Below, in pieces: positions 6,767 to 14,062 of a stretch of 39,318 nt of DNA. Position 1 is the stretch's first letter; the number at the start of each line of letters is the position of its first letter. Source of the DNA: a virus; the IMG/VR virus record IMGVR_UViG_3300043673_000007, positions 1-39,318 of that record; one strand, given 5' to 3'. The translations under genes and the position numbers were made by a program. The notes under the pieces were generated by a model. It had not been told where the DNA came from. It was given only the letters and a program-made list of their open reading frames with translations, and ran no database searches.

Positions 6767-6804
6767 GTTGAATTTGAGTGTGAGTTTGTGGGGGTTGCGT
6801 ATTC

Positions 6805-7071
6805 ATGTCCGAATCAAGCCAGCGGGTTGCACCGCTGCCAAGGAGAACGCTTCGAACAATTGTTCGAACAGACATCCGGACCGAACAATTGTCGAAGTTC
6901 GGGCGCGTCTGTCTTGTGCTCTGGCCGGACGAAAAGGCTGACGTCGTGCTCTCGCAGAAGCTCGGCTGCTCGGAGCGCGCGGCACAATTCTGGATCACGG
7001 GTGACCGCGATCCGTCGCTTGGCGCGATCTTGCTTGTCATCAACGAAATTCGCGGGCGTCGGCGCGCCTGA
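6805..7071 (+). CDS. helix-turn-helix protein, likely early regulator
   Basis: An 88-residue protein whose C-terminal 50 residues carry a helix-turn-helix: VVLSQKLGCSERAAQFWITG, then DRDPSLGAILLVINEI. Similar short proteins ('LxxKLGxSxRxxQxWxxGxRxPS') occur in Rhizobiales phages and mobile elements as DNA-binding regulators. The first 30 residues are Arg/Thr-rich and encoded by DNA that carries an 18-bp palindrome and a near copy; a later start (TTG at codon 29) would leave that DNA as a leader with AAGGAGA in it. It is the first gene of the long rightward operon, so a middle-operon activator or repressor is plausible. Confidence 0.55.
   Translation: MSESSQRVAPLPRRTLRTIVRTDIRTEQLSKFGRVCLVLWPDEKADVVLSQKLGCSERAAQFWITGDRDPSLGAILLVINEIRGRRRA
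6851..6895. repeat. 18-bp perfect palindrome and near copy
   Basis: TTCGAACAATTGTTCGAA (6851-6868) is its own reverse complement. CGAACAATTG recurs 29 bp later (6882-6891), followed by TCGAAG so that the second dyad lacks one T. Both lie in the 5' part of the helix-turn-helix gene and could be its autoregulatory operator. Confidence 0.6.
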
Positions 7072-7083
7072 TCGGAGCGCCGC

Positions 7084-7362
7084 ATGAGCATTCCCTCCGT
7101 CAAGATCGGTCGTCTCGCGCTACGCCACGAAGGCAATAACTGGAACGCCTATTACGCGATGCCCGGTACCATGGTCGGGGCGATCTTTCTGGGCTCGATC
7201 ACGATGGCCGCGATCCACAGCAACGAGGAACGCAAGCTCGCCTTCATGCAGATGATGCGCGACATCGTCGCCGACGTGATCGAAATGGAAACCGGGCAGC
7301 GCCCGACCTGGCCTGACGGCGTGCAGCCGGCGCCGGAACATGAGAGGGCAGGGCATTCATGA
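7084..7362 (+). CDS. hypothetical phage protein
   Basis: A 92-residue protein starting MSIPSVKIGRLALRHEGNNWNAYYA. The N-terminal half reads as beta strands (WNAYYAMPGTMVGAIFLGSI) and the second half as a helix (LAFMQMMRDIVADVIEMETG) with a Pro-rich tail. Proteins with this 'LRxEGxxWNAYYA' opening are common, uncharacterised phage products. The stop overlaps the next start by ATGA. No membrane or catalytic feature is seen. Confidence 0.6.
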   Translation: MSIPSVKIGRLALRHEGNNWNAYYAMPGTMVGAIFLGSITMAAIHSNEERKLAFMQMMRDIVADVIEMETGQRPTWPDGVQPAPEHERAGHS

Positions 7363-7499
7363 TCATCCTCAAAATCCTTTTGGCCTGGACCATCCTGTCG
7401 ATCATAGCCGGAATCATCATGGCGCCATTGCTGGCGCGGCGCTTCGCCAAGCACAATCAATGGGTCGAGAAATCCCGTTCCGATCGGAGCGCGGTATGA
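7359..7499 (+). CDS. small membrane protein
   Basis: A 46-residue frame joined by ATGA to the preceding gene. It begins MIILKILLAWTILSIIAGII, an almost continuous hydrophobic stretch of 28 residues consistent with one transmembrane helix, and ends in a short basic tail (RRFAKHNQWVEKSR). Positive charge after the helix suggests the C-terminus stays in the cytoplasm. There is no lysis-type partner beside it, so I do not call it a holin. Confidence 0.5.
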   Translation: MIILKILLAWTILSIIAGIIMAPLLARRFAKHNQWVEKSRSDRSAV

Positions 7500-7536
7500 G
7501 GGAAGATATCCGGCTTCAACCCAAAGGAAGAAATCC

Positions 7537-7866
7537 ATGGAAGTAGCAACAATTAAAGGCGCGACGCACAATCCCGGCGCGCCGCGCAATTGGACAGAAG
7601 CGAATGGGCCATGCGGAACGCTGCCGATCATTCACCGCAACGACAGCCACGGAAATCCCGAGAGTGTCAGCGCGTGGAAACCGACGCATGAAGAACTGAA
7701 AATGCTCAACGATGGCGGCTTTGTCATTCTGTCGGTCGTTGGCTGGCAAGTTCCTGTCTCCCTCTATGTCGCGGACAAAAACACCGCGACTGATGGCGGG
7801 CAGCTCGGCCGTGACGGACCGGATAAAGACTTCTCGCCGCGCCGGTTGCTTGAACCACGTCTTTAA
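7537..7866 (+). CDS. hypothetical phage protein
   Basis: A 109-residue protein with a strong AAAGGAAGAAAT ribosome region before ATG 7537. The core (SAWKPTHEELKMLNDGGFV, then VILSVVGWQVPVSLYV) looks like a helix followed by paired beta strands, and is the part most likely to be conserved. The tail (GQLGRDGPDKDF) is charged and Gly-rich. Function unknown. It is the last intact gene before a 290-base stretch occupied by a dispersed repeat. Confidence 0.55.
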   Translation: MEVATIKGATHNPGAPRNWTEANGPCGTLPIIHRNDSHGNPESVSAWKPTHEELKMLNDGGFVILSVVGWQVPVSLYVADKNTATDGGQLGRDGPDKDFSPRRLLEPRL

Positions 7867-7921
7867 TGTCGCCCAACCATACGCCTGTCGGATAGTGACC
7901 GTTGGCGACAACCGGATAGAC

Positions 7922-8026
7922 ATGAAAGACATGGTTCAAGCAACCACTGCATCCCCGGCAACACCTATCGATCACCCCGCCAGGGTGGCCGCAGCAACTA
8001 CCACTGACAGGGTGATCGATCGGTGA
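7922..8026 (+). pseudogene. short frame related to the gene at 18586
   Basis: A 34-residue frame. From its second Met it reads MVQATTASPATPIDHPARVAA, which lines up with MVHRTTESASAPIGHPSVAA at the start of the gene at 18586-18888. The similarity then ends: after a short Thr run and a DRVIDR segment the frame stops, so the roughly 75-residue body of the larger protein is missing. It may be a remnant, or only the coding-like face of the dispersed repeat. Confidence 0.45.
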
Positions 8027-8110
8027 TCGCAGCATCCCTTCTGTTCGATTGAAACCAAATCTAGTTCCTGTACGCATCACAGTAAGCCCAGCGTCCCCGT
8101 AAAAATCTGC
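7931..8110 (+). repeat. dispersed repeat, copy R2 (both modules, no cargo)
   Basis: Holds the 5' module (CACCTATCGATCACCC at 7962-7977), the link GACAGGGTGATCG (8006-8018), and the 3' module (TTGAAACCAAATCT from 8049, then GTTCCTGT, and GCGTCC...AAAAATCT at 8091-8109). Each part matches at least one other copy in the window. The rest of 7867-8154 shows no gene besides the short frame at 7922. Confidence 0.7.
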
Positions 8111-8154
8111 ATCCCCGTCGTCGTCGTTTCGGCCTTCCGAGCGAGTGAGAACCT

Positions 8155-8301
8155 ATGTCGAAATTCATCCTGCTGCCGCTGCTGCTGGTGATCGCGTCCC
8201 TTTTGGCTGCCGCGGTCATCAACGCCTATCGCGAGGGCGAAGACAGACGTCGATTGCGGGCCCGCGAAACCATCGGCTTCGAGGTGCAGCGATGGTGGTG
8301 A
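8155..8301 (+). CDS. small membrane protein
   Basis: A 48-residue protein starting MSKFILLPLLLVIASLLAAA. The first 23 residues form one hydrophobic helix, followed by a highly charged tail (YREGEDRRRLRARET). The stop lies inside the next gene in another frame (10-base overlap), so the two are translationally linked. The pair of overlapping membrane genes recalls lysis gene pairs, but there is no endolysin here, so function is left open. Confidence 0.5.
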   Translation: MSKFILLPLLLVIASLLAAAVINAYREGEDRRRLRARETIGFEVQRWW

Positions 8302-8498
8302 CCTTCGTGCTGGTCTGGCTGTTCATCGGCGCGCTGCTCTGGATGCTGCTCGATGCCAAGGGCGTCATCACCGACAGCGTCCGGGTGCGCGTGTTGCGCG
8401 GCGAGAGGGTCTCCGCCACCGGCCTGATCCTGGCCTCGCTGTACGTGATCGTGGCCTGGCCGGCGTTCGTGTGGGGCTGGGTCAAGGGGATGATGTGA
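8292..8498 (+). CDS. small two-helix membrane protein
   Basis: A 68-residue protein with two hydrophobic segments, VVTFVLVWLFIGALLWMLL (2-20) and LILASLYVIVAWPAFVWGW (about 46-64). They are separated by a basic loop (VRVRVLRGERVSA) that would lie in the cytoplasm. Size and topology fit a class II holin or a small membrane regulator, but a middle-operon position among DNA-processing genes is unusual for a holin. It shares ATG-overlap coupling with the HNH gene downstream. Confidence 0.5.
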   Translation: MVVTFVLVWLFIGALLWMLLDAKGVITDSVRVRVLRGERVSATGLILASLYVIVAWPAFVWGWVKGMM

Positions 8499-9076
8499 TG
8501 GTGAACGCTGACGAATATATGAAGCGGCTGCGGGGTGCCGTCTCCGGCATCCTGCCTTTCCTTGATGGCGAAACATTCCATCAATATGCCGAGCGCGCCA
8601 AGGGCGAGCCTTTCGAGACGCGATGGTTTGTTTCGTGTAAAATCGAGAACGTCCTCGATGCGATGCAGGTCGAGCGACAGAAGGCCAAGGCTTCTTGGAT
8701 CGCGTCGGCGCGGCTCAAGTTCTCGCCGGGCGATCGCCAGCCCTGCAAGGTATGCGGCAAGTACAGATCCCTAACCGAGGCCCATCATGTTGTTCCGCTG
8801 GCCGTCCAGTTCGAGGCCGGCGCGATCGACCCCCTCCAAGAATTCATCTGGCTCTGCCCAACCCACCACGCTGCCCAGCACGTTCTAATAGCCGCCTTGC
8901 TGCGCAACGAGCCGACGCCGCAACTTGAGGGCATGCCGATCGCGGAGCGAGATGCGCTCAACTTCGATCCTGAGATGGCGCGATACGTCACCTTGATTCA
9001 CGCGCTGCCAAACTCCGCCGCGGTCTTCAAAAACTTTCCCGATCTCGAAGCTTATTTCCGGGAGAACGGCAAATGA
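8498..9076 (+). CDS. HNH endonuclease domain protein
   Basis: A 192-residue protein. Residues 1-80 are a helical N-terminal part. The HNH region follows: CKVCG (83-87), EAHHVVPLA (94-102), then WLCPTHHAAQH (118-128). The CxxC and CxxH pairs bind structural zinc and AHH supplies the catalytic-type histidines. Stand-alone HNH proteins in phages act as nicking or packaging-associated nucleases, or as restriction-type enzymes; this one is far from the terminase, so a packaging role is less likely. The start at 8498 is set by TGATG coupling. Confidence 0.75.
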   Translation: MVNADEYMKRLRGAVSGILPFLDGETFHQYAERAKGEPFETRWFVSCKIENVLDAMQVERQKAKASWIASARLKFSPGDRQPCKVCGKYRSLTEAHHVVPLAVQFEAGAIDPLQEFIWLCPTHHAAQHVLIAALLRNEPTPQLEGMPIAERDALNFDPEMARYVTLIHALPNSAAVFKNFPDLEAYFRENGK

Positions 9077-10401
9077 TGTTGGTTCGTAAATTCAATTTCG
9101 AGCCCATCGCGACGTTGATGCCGGGCCATGCGCCGCTGGGCTTTCATCCGTTTGCGAATCTTTTTCCGATGCTGACTGAAGACCGTCGGACGCAATTCCG
9201 GGATTCCCTGGCCGAGGGGCAGCTTCATGCGGTCACTCTCCACAAGGGGCTGGTGCTCGACGGTCGCAATCGCTATCGCGAACTCTGCGAACTCAAAAAG
9301 CCCGTTTCCTATCGGGTCTTTGTTGGCACTGATCGCGAGGCGCTGGATTTTGTTGTCGTCGAAAATCTTGATCGACGCGATCTGACCGATCACGACCGCG
9401 TCCGGATTGCATCTAAGATCAGCGGCCTCCGGCTTGGCGATAACAAATTCACGCGGCAGGCTCCGCCAAATGGCGGACCCTCGCTCGATCTTGGCTTTGA
9501 TCCAGCGCAACCGGAACAAGCTGAAAGGCCGCCTCTGTCGGCGGCTGAGCGTGCTTCAATTATGCATGTGCCCCTACGCAGCGTCGAGCGATCTGACGCC
9601 ATCGACGCGAAGGGTGCTCCGGAGCTTCGCGATGCCGTAGATAAGCGCGAAATACCAATTGCGACCGCGGAAGCGATCGCAAACCTGCCGGTTGAAGAAC
9701 AGCGTCAGATTATCGCCGGTGCTGATCCGAAGGCTGTCACCGAGATCGCCAAAAAGATTCGCAAGGATAAAAACGACGCTCGCCGTGCGGAGCGGATTGG
9801 AAAACTCGTCGCGCAATCCGCCGGCAATACCGATCTCAACACGGCGCGCAAATTCCCCGTGATCTACATGGACCCGCCGACAAAATTCGCGGCCGGGGAT
9901 TCAGACCGCTCGACCGAAAACCACTACCCGACGATGGACGAAGCCCAGATCGCGGCACTTCCCGTCGGCGAGCTCGCGACCGATGACGCCGTGCTGTTCA
10001 TCTGGACCACCGTGCCCTGGCTGCGCAAGACCATGACCCTGATCGAAGGCTGGGGCTTTGCCTACGTCTCCGAACTCGTCTGGGACAAGCAAACGCTCGG
10101 CCTCGGCTTCTGGAATCGCAACGTCCACGAAACGCTCTTGATCGCGACGCGCGGCAAGATCCCCGCGCCGGATCCGTCAACGCTGAAACCGTCGCTGTAT
10201 TCGGAAGCGCGCGGCAGGCACTCGGCCAAGCCGGAATATTTCCGCGATCTGATCACAGCCTATTACCCGGATTTGCCCAAGGTCGAACTTTTTTCCCGGG
10301 TCGATGGCGTGCTTCCCGAGGGATGGACGGCGTGGGGCAACGAAGCGCGGCTGCAGAAACAGCAGACGCTTGGGATCGAAGGCGCGGAGGAAGCGGCATG
10401 A
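9073..10401 (+). CDS. ParB-like/MT-A70 adenine-methyltransferase fusion
   Basis: A 442-residue protein with three parts. Residues about 10-125 are a ParB/Srx-type domain (LVLDGRNRYREL at 60-71, ENLDRRDLT at 97-105). About 150-235 resembles the ParB helix-turn-helix region (LSAAERASIMHVPLRSVER). Residues 255-430 are an MT-A70 N6-adenine methyltransferase (IYMDPPT at 264-270, FWNRNVHETLLIATRG, HSAKPEYF, VELFSRV, GWTAWGNE). The family signature is DPPW; here it reads DPPT, while the rest of the fold is intact. Such fusions occur in phages and mobile elements and methylate DNA at sequence-specific sites. It probably protects against restriction, if the Trp-to-Thr change leaves it active. Coupled to both neighbours by ATGA. 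Confidence 0.85.
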   Translation: MMLVRKFNFEPIATLMPGHAPLGFHPFANLFPMLTEDRRTQFRDSLAEGQLHAVTLHKGLVLDGRNRYRELCELKKPVSYRVFVGTDREALDFVVVENLDRRDLTDHDRVRIASKISGLRLGDNKFTRQAPPNGGPSLDLGFDPAQPEQAERPPLSAAERASIMHVPLRSVERSDAIDAKGAPELRDAVDKREIPIATAEAIANLPVEEQRQIIAGADPKAVTEIAKKIRKDKNDARRAERIGKLVAQSAGNTDLNTARKFPVIYMDPPTKFAAGDSDRSTENHYPTMDEAQIAALPVGELATDDAVLFIWTTVPWLRKTMTLIEGWGFAYVSELVWDKQTLGLGFWNRNVHETLLIATRGKIPAPDPSTLKPSLYSEARGRHSAKPEYFRDLITAYYPDLPKVELFSRVDGVLPEGWTAWGNEARLQKQQTLGIEGAEEAA

Positions 10402-10823
10402 ACGTCGCCATGGCCATCGATACGCTGCGCGCGAAAGCCTCCGATGCAAACGAACTGCATCGGCTGCGGGATCGCGTCGAAGAACTTGAGCAATTGCTCG
10501 GCATCGTCGCGGAGGATGTCGTCGATCGGTTTATAGCGCTTGGAATCTCGCCGGGAGAAAAACGCATCCTCAACGTGTTGTTCACCTGGAAGCTGGTTCG
10601 CCGCGAAAAGCTTTATACGCTGCTTTACGGCAATAGACCGGAATGCGATCAGCCCGATGTGCGGACGATCGACGTCCAGATTTGCAGGCTGCGCAAATAT
10701 CTTTCAGCGTTCAATATTGCGATCGGCACACAGCGCGATGCTGGCTGGTTCATCACGGAAGAGAACAAAGAAAAACTTAAAAATTTGGCTGACTGGCTTC
10801 TGAGCGGAGAACGGATCGCATGA
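10398..10823 (+). CDS. CtrA/OmpR-type winged-helix DNA-binding protein
   Basis: A 141-residue protein from ATG 10398, coupled to the methyltransferase. Residues 10-40 form a coiled coil (LHRLRDRVEELEQLLG). Residues 48-118 match the OmpR/PhoB C-terminal winged helix and especially the CtrA version: SPGEKRILNVL, then KLYTLLYG, then DQPDVRTIDVQICRLRKYL as recognition helix, and the wing GTQRDAGWFI in place of ETVWGRGYVL. It lacks the receiver domain and its phosphorylated Asp, so it would bind DNA without phospho-control. CtrA is the master cell-cycle regulator of alphaproteobacteria; a free DNA-binding domain could compete at CtrA sites or regulate phage promoters. Confidence 0.7.
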   Translation: MNVAMAIDTLRAKASDANELHRLRDRVEELEQLLGIVAEDVVDRFIALGISPGEKRILNVLFTWKLVRREKLYTLLYGNRPECDQPDVRTIDVQICRLRKYLSAFNIAIGTQRDAGWFITEENKEKLKNLADWLLSGERIA

Positions 10824-11329
10824 AGCAGTCAAAGCTCATGTCGTGGCTGGAAACCTGCCTCAATACCGCGATCGGATTTGTCATCGCGATCACGACGCAA
10901 ATCCTGGTGTTTCCGCTGTTCGGCTATTCGCCGCCGCTGTCGACCAATTTCAAGATCGGGCTGATCTTTACCGTCGTCTCGATCGCGCGCGGCTATGTGC
11001 TGCGCCGGATGTTCGAATTTCTCCATATCCGCCGGCGGCTGTCGCCGTTCATGCTGGCCGTGATCGCGGAGCGTTTCCGTCAAGAGGATCAGGAAGGCTG
11101 GTCGCTCGAACACGATGACGCTCACGCCGCCGGCGAACTCGCACAAGCCGGCGCCGCGTACCTCCTGCATGCCGGCACCGAATCCGGCACCACGCCGCAC
11201 GAATGGCCCTGGACCGGCGACTGGTGGAAACCGGCCGGCTACCGCCGCGACCTGGTGCGCGGCGTCGCGCTCGGCATTGCCGAAGGCGACAAGTTCGATC
11301 GCAGCCGCAAGTCGGGGAGGGGCCGGTGA
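10820..11329 (+). CDS. membrane protein fused to a cytosolic phage domain
   Basis: A 169-residue protein. Residues 1-70 read MKQSKLMSWLETCLNTAIGF and continue with two hydrophobic helices and VVSIARGYVLRRMFE, as in a common small phage membrane family (DUF7220-like). Residues 78-165 are a different common phage domain: ERFRQEDQEGWSLEHDDAH, then AGAAYLLHAG, WPWTGDWWKP and RRDLVRGVALGIAEGD. These two are usually separate proteins, so this looks like a fusion that tethers the second domain to the membrane. The second domain's biochemical role is unknown. Confidence 0.65.
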   Translation: MKQSKLMSWLETCLNTAIGFVIAITTQILVFPLFGYSPPLSTNFKIGLIFTVVSIARGYVLRRMFEFLHIRRRLSPFMLAVIAERFRQEDQEGWSLEHDDAHAAGELAQAGAAYLLHAGTESGTTPHEWPWTGDWWKPAGYRRDLVRGVALGIAEGDKFDRSRKSGRGR

Positions 11330-11505
11330 TCGACCGTCAACGTGGCAAGATCGTGGTGGAATGCGATTCCTGCGACGAAGTCCTCCATACCGACACGGCT
11401 GACTTCGAGGAAGCCCGCGAGCTGATGAAGCAGGACGGCTGGCGGGTCCGCAAGGTCGCGGGTGAGTGGCTGCATGGTTGCGCGAAGTGCGGGGTGCCGA
11501 CGTGA
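11326..11505 (+). CDS. small zinc-ribbon protein
   Basis: A 59-residue protein starting with GTG at 11326, coupled by GTGA and preceded by a very strong GGGGAGGGG ribosome site. CDSC (13-16) and CAKC (52-55) are two zinc knuckles separated by a helix (DFEEARELMKQDGW). This fold is shared by many small phage proteins of unknown function. The coding sequence is compact and fully in line with its neighbours. Confidence 0.6.
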   Translation: MIDRQRGKIVVECDSCDEVLHTDTADFEEARELMKQDGWRVRKVAGEWLHGCAKCGVPT

Positions 11506-11954
11506 CCGAAACCCTCACCGTGTACGATCCCTTCCTCGGCAAGGACGTTGAGGTCAGCGACAGACTGGTCGATCGGCTGCGCGGCAAATATGCGTGCGGC
11601 CCGTTGCTGCCCAATGGCGAGCCGGAATTCGGCTGGCGCCAGCATGATGCGCCGCCAATCCAGATTGAAGCGGCGACAGAGATTGAGCAATTGCGTGCGG
11701 AACGCGACGCTGCCGATCAAGTAGCGCTTACCGCGAAGCGTTATGTCGAAGCGATGAAAGCCCGGTTCGACGAAGCCATGGATCTGTTGCGGCCGCTCGC
11801 GGCGCTGGGTCCGATTTGCGATCACTTCAACCATCCAGATCGGAAAACGGTCTGTGCTTATACGATCAAGGGTGAGCGACGCTTTGGACCGACGGCCGGA
11901 GAATGCCGCGCGGCGCATGATTTCATCACTGGCGTTGAGGCTAAGAAATCATGA
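11502..11954 (+). CDS. hypothetical coiled-coil phage protein
   Basis: A 150-residue protein starting with GTG at 11502, again coupled by GTGA. After a short N-terminal beta part (ETLTVYDPFLGKDVEV) comes a long helix (EIEQLRAERDAADQVALTAK and onward to the low 100s), probably a coiled coil. The end holds a CDHFNHPDRKTVCAYT segment that could bind a metal. No enzyme motif. It is placed directly before the cytosine methyltransferase and overlaps it by ATGA. Confidence 0.55.
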   Translation: MTETLTVYDPFLGKDVEVSDRLVDRLRGKYACGPLLPNGEPEFGWRQHDAPPIQIEAATEIEQLRAERDAADQVALTAKRYVEAMKARFDEAMDLLRPLAALGPICDHFNHPDRKTVCAYTIKGERRFGPTAGECRAAHDFITGVEAKKS

Positions 11955-14062
11955 CGACCCGCAAAATCCTCGTTGCCGATCTACTCTGCGGCGCCGGCGG
12001 TTCGTCGACCGGTTGCGCGCGCGCGATGAAGCGGCTTGGGATCGAGATGGAGCTTGTCTGTGTCAACCACTGGCCGACCGCGATCGCGACACATACCAAA
12101 AATCATCCGCAGGCGCGGCACTACTGTCAGGACATCTCTGCGGTTCGGCCCCATCTGATCGTGCCGGAAGGCCGCCTCGACCTCCTGATGGCATCGCCGA
12201 CTTGTACCCATCATTCCGTGGCGCGCGGAGGCAAGCCCACCTCCGATCAGCAGCGCTCCGACCCCTGGCACATCATCACCTGGCTGACCGAACTCCGCGT
12301 CAAGCGGATGATCCTCGAGAACGTCTGGGAATGGACCAAATGGGGCCCGGTCGACGAATTCACCGGCAAGCCGATCAAGGAACGCGAAGGGGAATATTTC
12401 CGCGCCTATATCGACACGGTGTGGCGTCTCGGCGCGACGTCGATCGAATGGCGCAAGCTCAATTCCGCCGACTTCGGTGCCGCGACCACACGGCAACGTT
12501 TCTACGGGTTCTTCCGGTTCGACGGAAAGCCGTTGCTATGGCCGGTCGCGACGCACGCGAAGCTGCCGGCGAACGATGACCTGAAGCGCTGGAAGGCCGC
12601 GCGCTACATCATCGACTGGAGCATCAAGGGCCGCTCGATCTTCGGCCGCCCGGTCCCGCTGGCGCCGAAAACCCTGGCCCGCATCCTGGCGGGCGCGCGC
12701 AAGTTCGGCTGGCCCGAAATCTTCATCACGATGCTGATCGCGGAGATGGACCGGTCACTGCTTTACGCGATCCGCTACGCCTTCCTGCGCCGTCACGCCA
12801 AGAAAGCGGATGTGCGCAAGCGCTGCCGGGCCCGTGTGCCGGAATATATCGCGTGGCTTCGCGTCCTCCGCGCCGTGCCGCAGAGTGTTGTCGCCGCTGG
12901 CGAGGGCCGCAGCGCCCCGATGCTGGTGACCCTGCGCAACCATGCCGACGGCCGCTCGGTCGATCTGCCGGTTCCGGCAGTGGCGGCAAACGGCACGCAT
13001 ATCGGGTTGGCCGAGCCGATCATCGTCAACATGAAGGGGCAATCGAAAGCGGGCAGTGTCGATAGTCCGCTGCCGACGCAAACCTCTCATGCGGCGCATA
13101 TCTATGTTGCCGATCCGGTCATCATCAACGGCCGCAAAGGTAACAAGGCGAAGGCGGTTTCGATAGCGCCGGTTCCGACGCTCGATACCAAGGGCGGCAT
13201 CTGGCTCGCCGAGCCCTTCATCCTCAATCGTCACGGCGAGGGTTACGGTGAAACCCGGGCTCATTCGACGAATGCTCCGCTGCCGGCGGCCGACTGTCGC
13301 GGCGCGGGCTATTTGATCGAACCGTTCATCCTGGCCCCGGGAAGCACGGGCGCCCCGCGTGAAGTCAAGGAGCCGTTGCCGACGATCACCACGGGCGGAT
13401 CTGGCTCTGGCGAGCATGTCGGGTGCGCGCGACCGATGCTGATCGAGCCGTTCGTATTGTCGCAGGCCTCCGGCGGTTCACCACGCGAAACGACCGACCC
13501 GTTGCCCACGGCCGTGGCCGGCGGTGCGATCGCGCTGATCTCGCCGTATTACGGTTCCGGCTCCGGCGAGACCTGCACGTCGGTCGATGATCCGCTGCCG
13601 ACCGCGACCTCCAATGACCGCTTCGCCCTGGTGGTGCCGATCACGCATTCGGACGGCAGCAATCGCGCGCGCGACGTCGCGATCGATCCGCTGCCGACGT
13701 TGACGACGGCGCATCGCGGCGAACTCGCCTTTATCACGGCGCAGTTCGGCGAACGGGAAGGCCAGGCGCCGCGCGTCCACGATATCGACAACCCGGCGCC
13801 GGCGATCTGTGCGACCGGGCACGTCAATCTTGTGCAGGCATTCCGTCACGACATCCTGTTCCGCATGCTGGAGCCGCACGAGCTCGCCGCCGCGATGGGT
13901 TTCAACAACGATGAAATTCCATACGAATTCGTCGGCAACAAGACCGAGCAGGTCAAGCAGATCGGCAACGCCGTCCAGGTCGACCAGATGGAAGCGAACG
14001 TCTATGCGATGATGCAGGATGAAGTCGAGGCGCCTCCGCAGTTTCTGGAGGCAGCGGAATGA
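11951..14062 (+). CDS. C5 cytosine DNA methyltransferase with internal repeat domain
   Basis: A 703-residue enzyme. Motif I is DLLCGAGGSSTG (10-21). Motif IV is SPTCTHHSVARGG (82-94), with C85 as the catalytic thiolate; PTC instead of PPC is seen in this phage subgroup. Motif VI is ENV (123-125) and motif VIII FGAATTRQRFYG (175-186). The C-terminus carries LEPHELAAAMGF (640-651) and IGNAV (671-675), motifs IX-X. Between them, residues 325-630 are about nine repeats of roughly 34 residues with the signature PLPT plus an EPFIL-like strand. This is where target recognition lies in the family, so the enzyme may have an expanded or multiple specificity. It transfers methyl from S-adenosylmethionine to C5 of cytosine in phage DNA, likely to evade restriction. 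Confidence 0.88.
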   Translation: MTTRKILVADLLCGAGGSSTGCARAMKRLGIEMELVCVNHWPTAIATHTKNHPQARHYCQDISAVRPHLIVPEGRLDLLMASPTCTHHSVARGGKPTSDQQRSDPWHIITWLTELRVKRMILENVWEWTKWGPVDEFTGKPIKEREGEYFRAYIDTVWRLGATSIEWRKLNSADFGAATTRQRFYGFFRFDGKPLLWPVATHAKLPANDDLKRWKAARYIIDWSIKGRSIFGRPVPLAPKTLARILAGARKFGWPEIFITMLIAEMDRSLLYAIRYAFLRRHAKKADVRKRCRARVPEYIAWLRVLRAVPQSVVAAGEGRSAPMLVTLRNHADGRSVDLPVPAVAANGTHIGLAEPIIVNMKGQSKAGSVDSPLPTQTSHAAHIYVADPVIINGRKGNKAKAVSIAPVPTLDTKGGIWLAEPFILNRHGEGYGETRAHSTNAPLPAADCRGAGYLIEPFILAPGSTGAPREVKEPLPTITTGGSGSGEHVGCARPMLIEPFVLSQASGGSPRETTDPLPTAVAGGAIALISPYYGSGSGETCTSVDDPLPTATSNDRFALVVPITHSDGSNRARDVAIDPLPTLTTAHRGELAFITAQFGEREGQAPRVHDIDNPAPAICATGHVNLVQAFRHDILFRMLEPHELAAAMGFNNDEIPYEFVGNKTEQVKQIGNAVQVDQMEANVYAMMQDEVEAPPQFLEAAE
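12923..13840 (+). repeat. about nine tandem protein-level repeats in the methyltransferase
   Basis: P-x-P landmarks at residues 339, 373, 407, 443, 475, 517, 548, 580 and 615 give spacings of 34, 34, 36, 32, 42, 31, 32 and 35. The typical unit is [G-rich start]-[charged]-DPLPT-[T/S/A]-x-[G-rich]-[IEPFIL]. Copies differ strongly at DNA level, so duplication is old or kept divergent. Confidence 0.75.

Noticed and set aside
5898-7136. A 412-codon open frame on the minus strand across the Cro-like and following genes
   Set aside because: It runs opposite well-supported genes and the XRE and helix-turn-helix frames, and its Arg/Gly-rich composition is that of an antisense frame in GC-rich DNA.
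7496-7546. 16-codon frame between 7359-7499 and 7537
   Set aside because: Too short to support, although it is ATGA-coupled; it may only carry ribosomes to the next start.
8155-8498. Holin pair for lysis
   Set aside because: Two small overlapping membrane genes fit by size, but no endolysin or spanin is near and the context is DNA processing.
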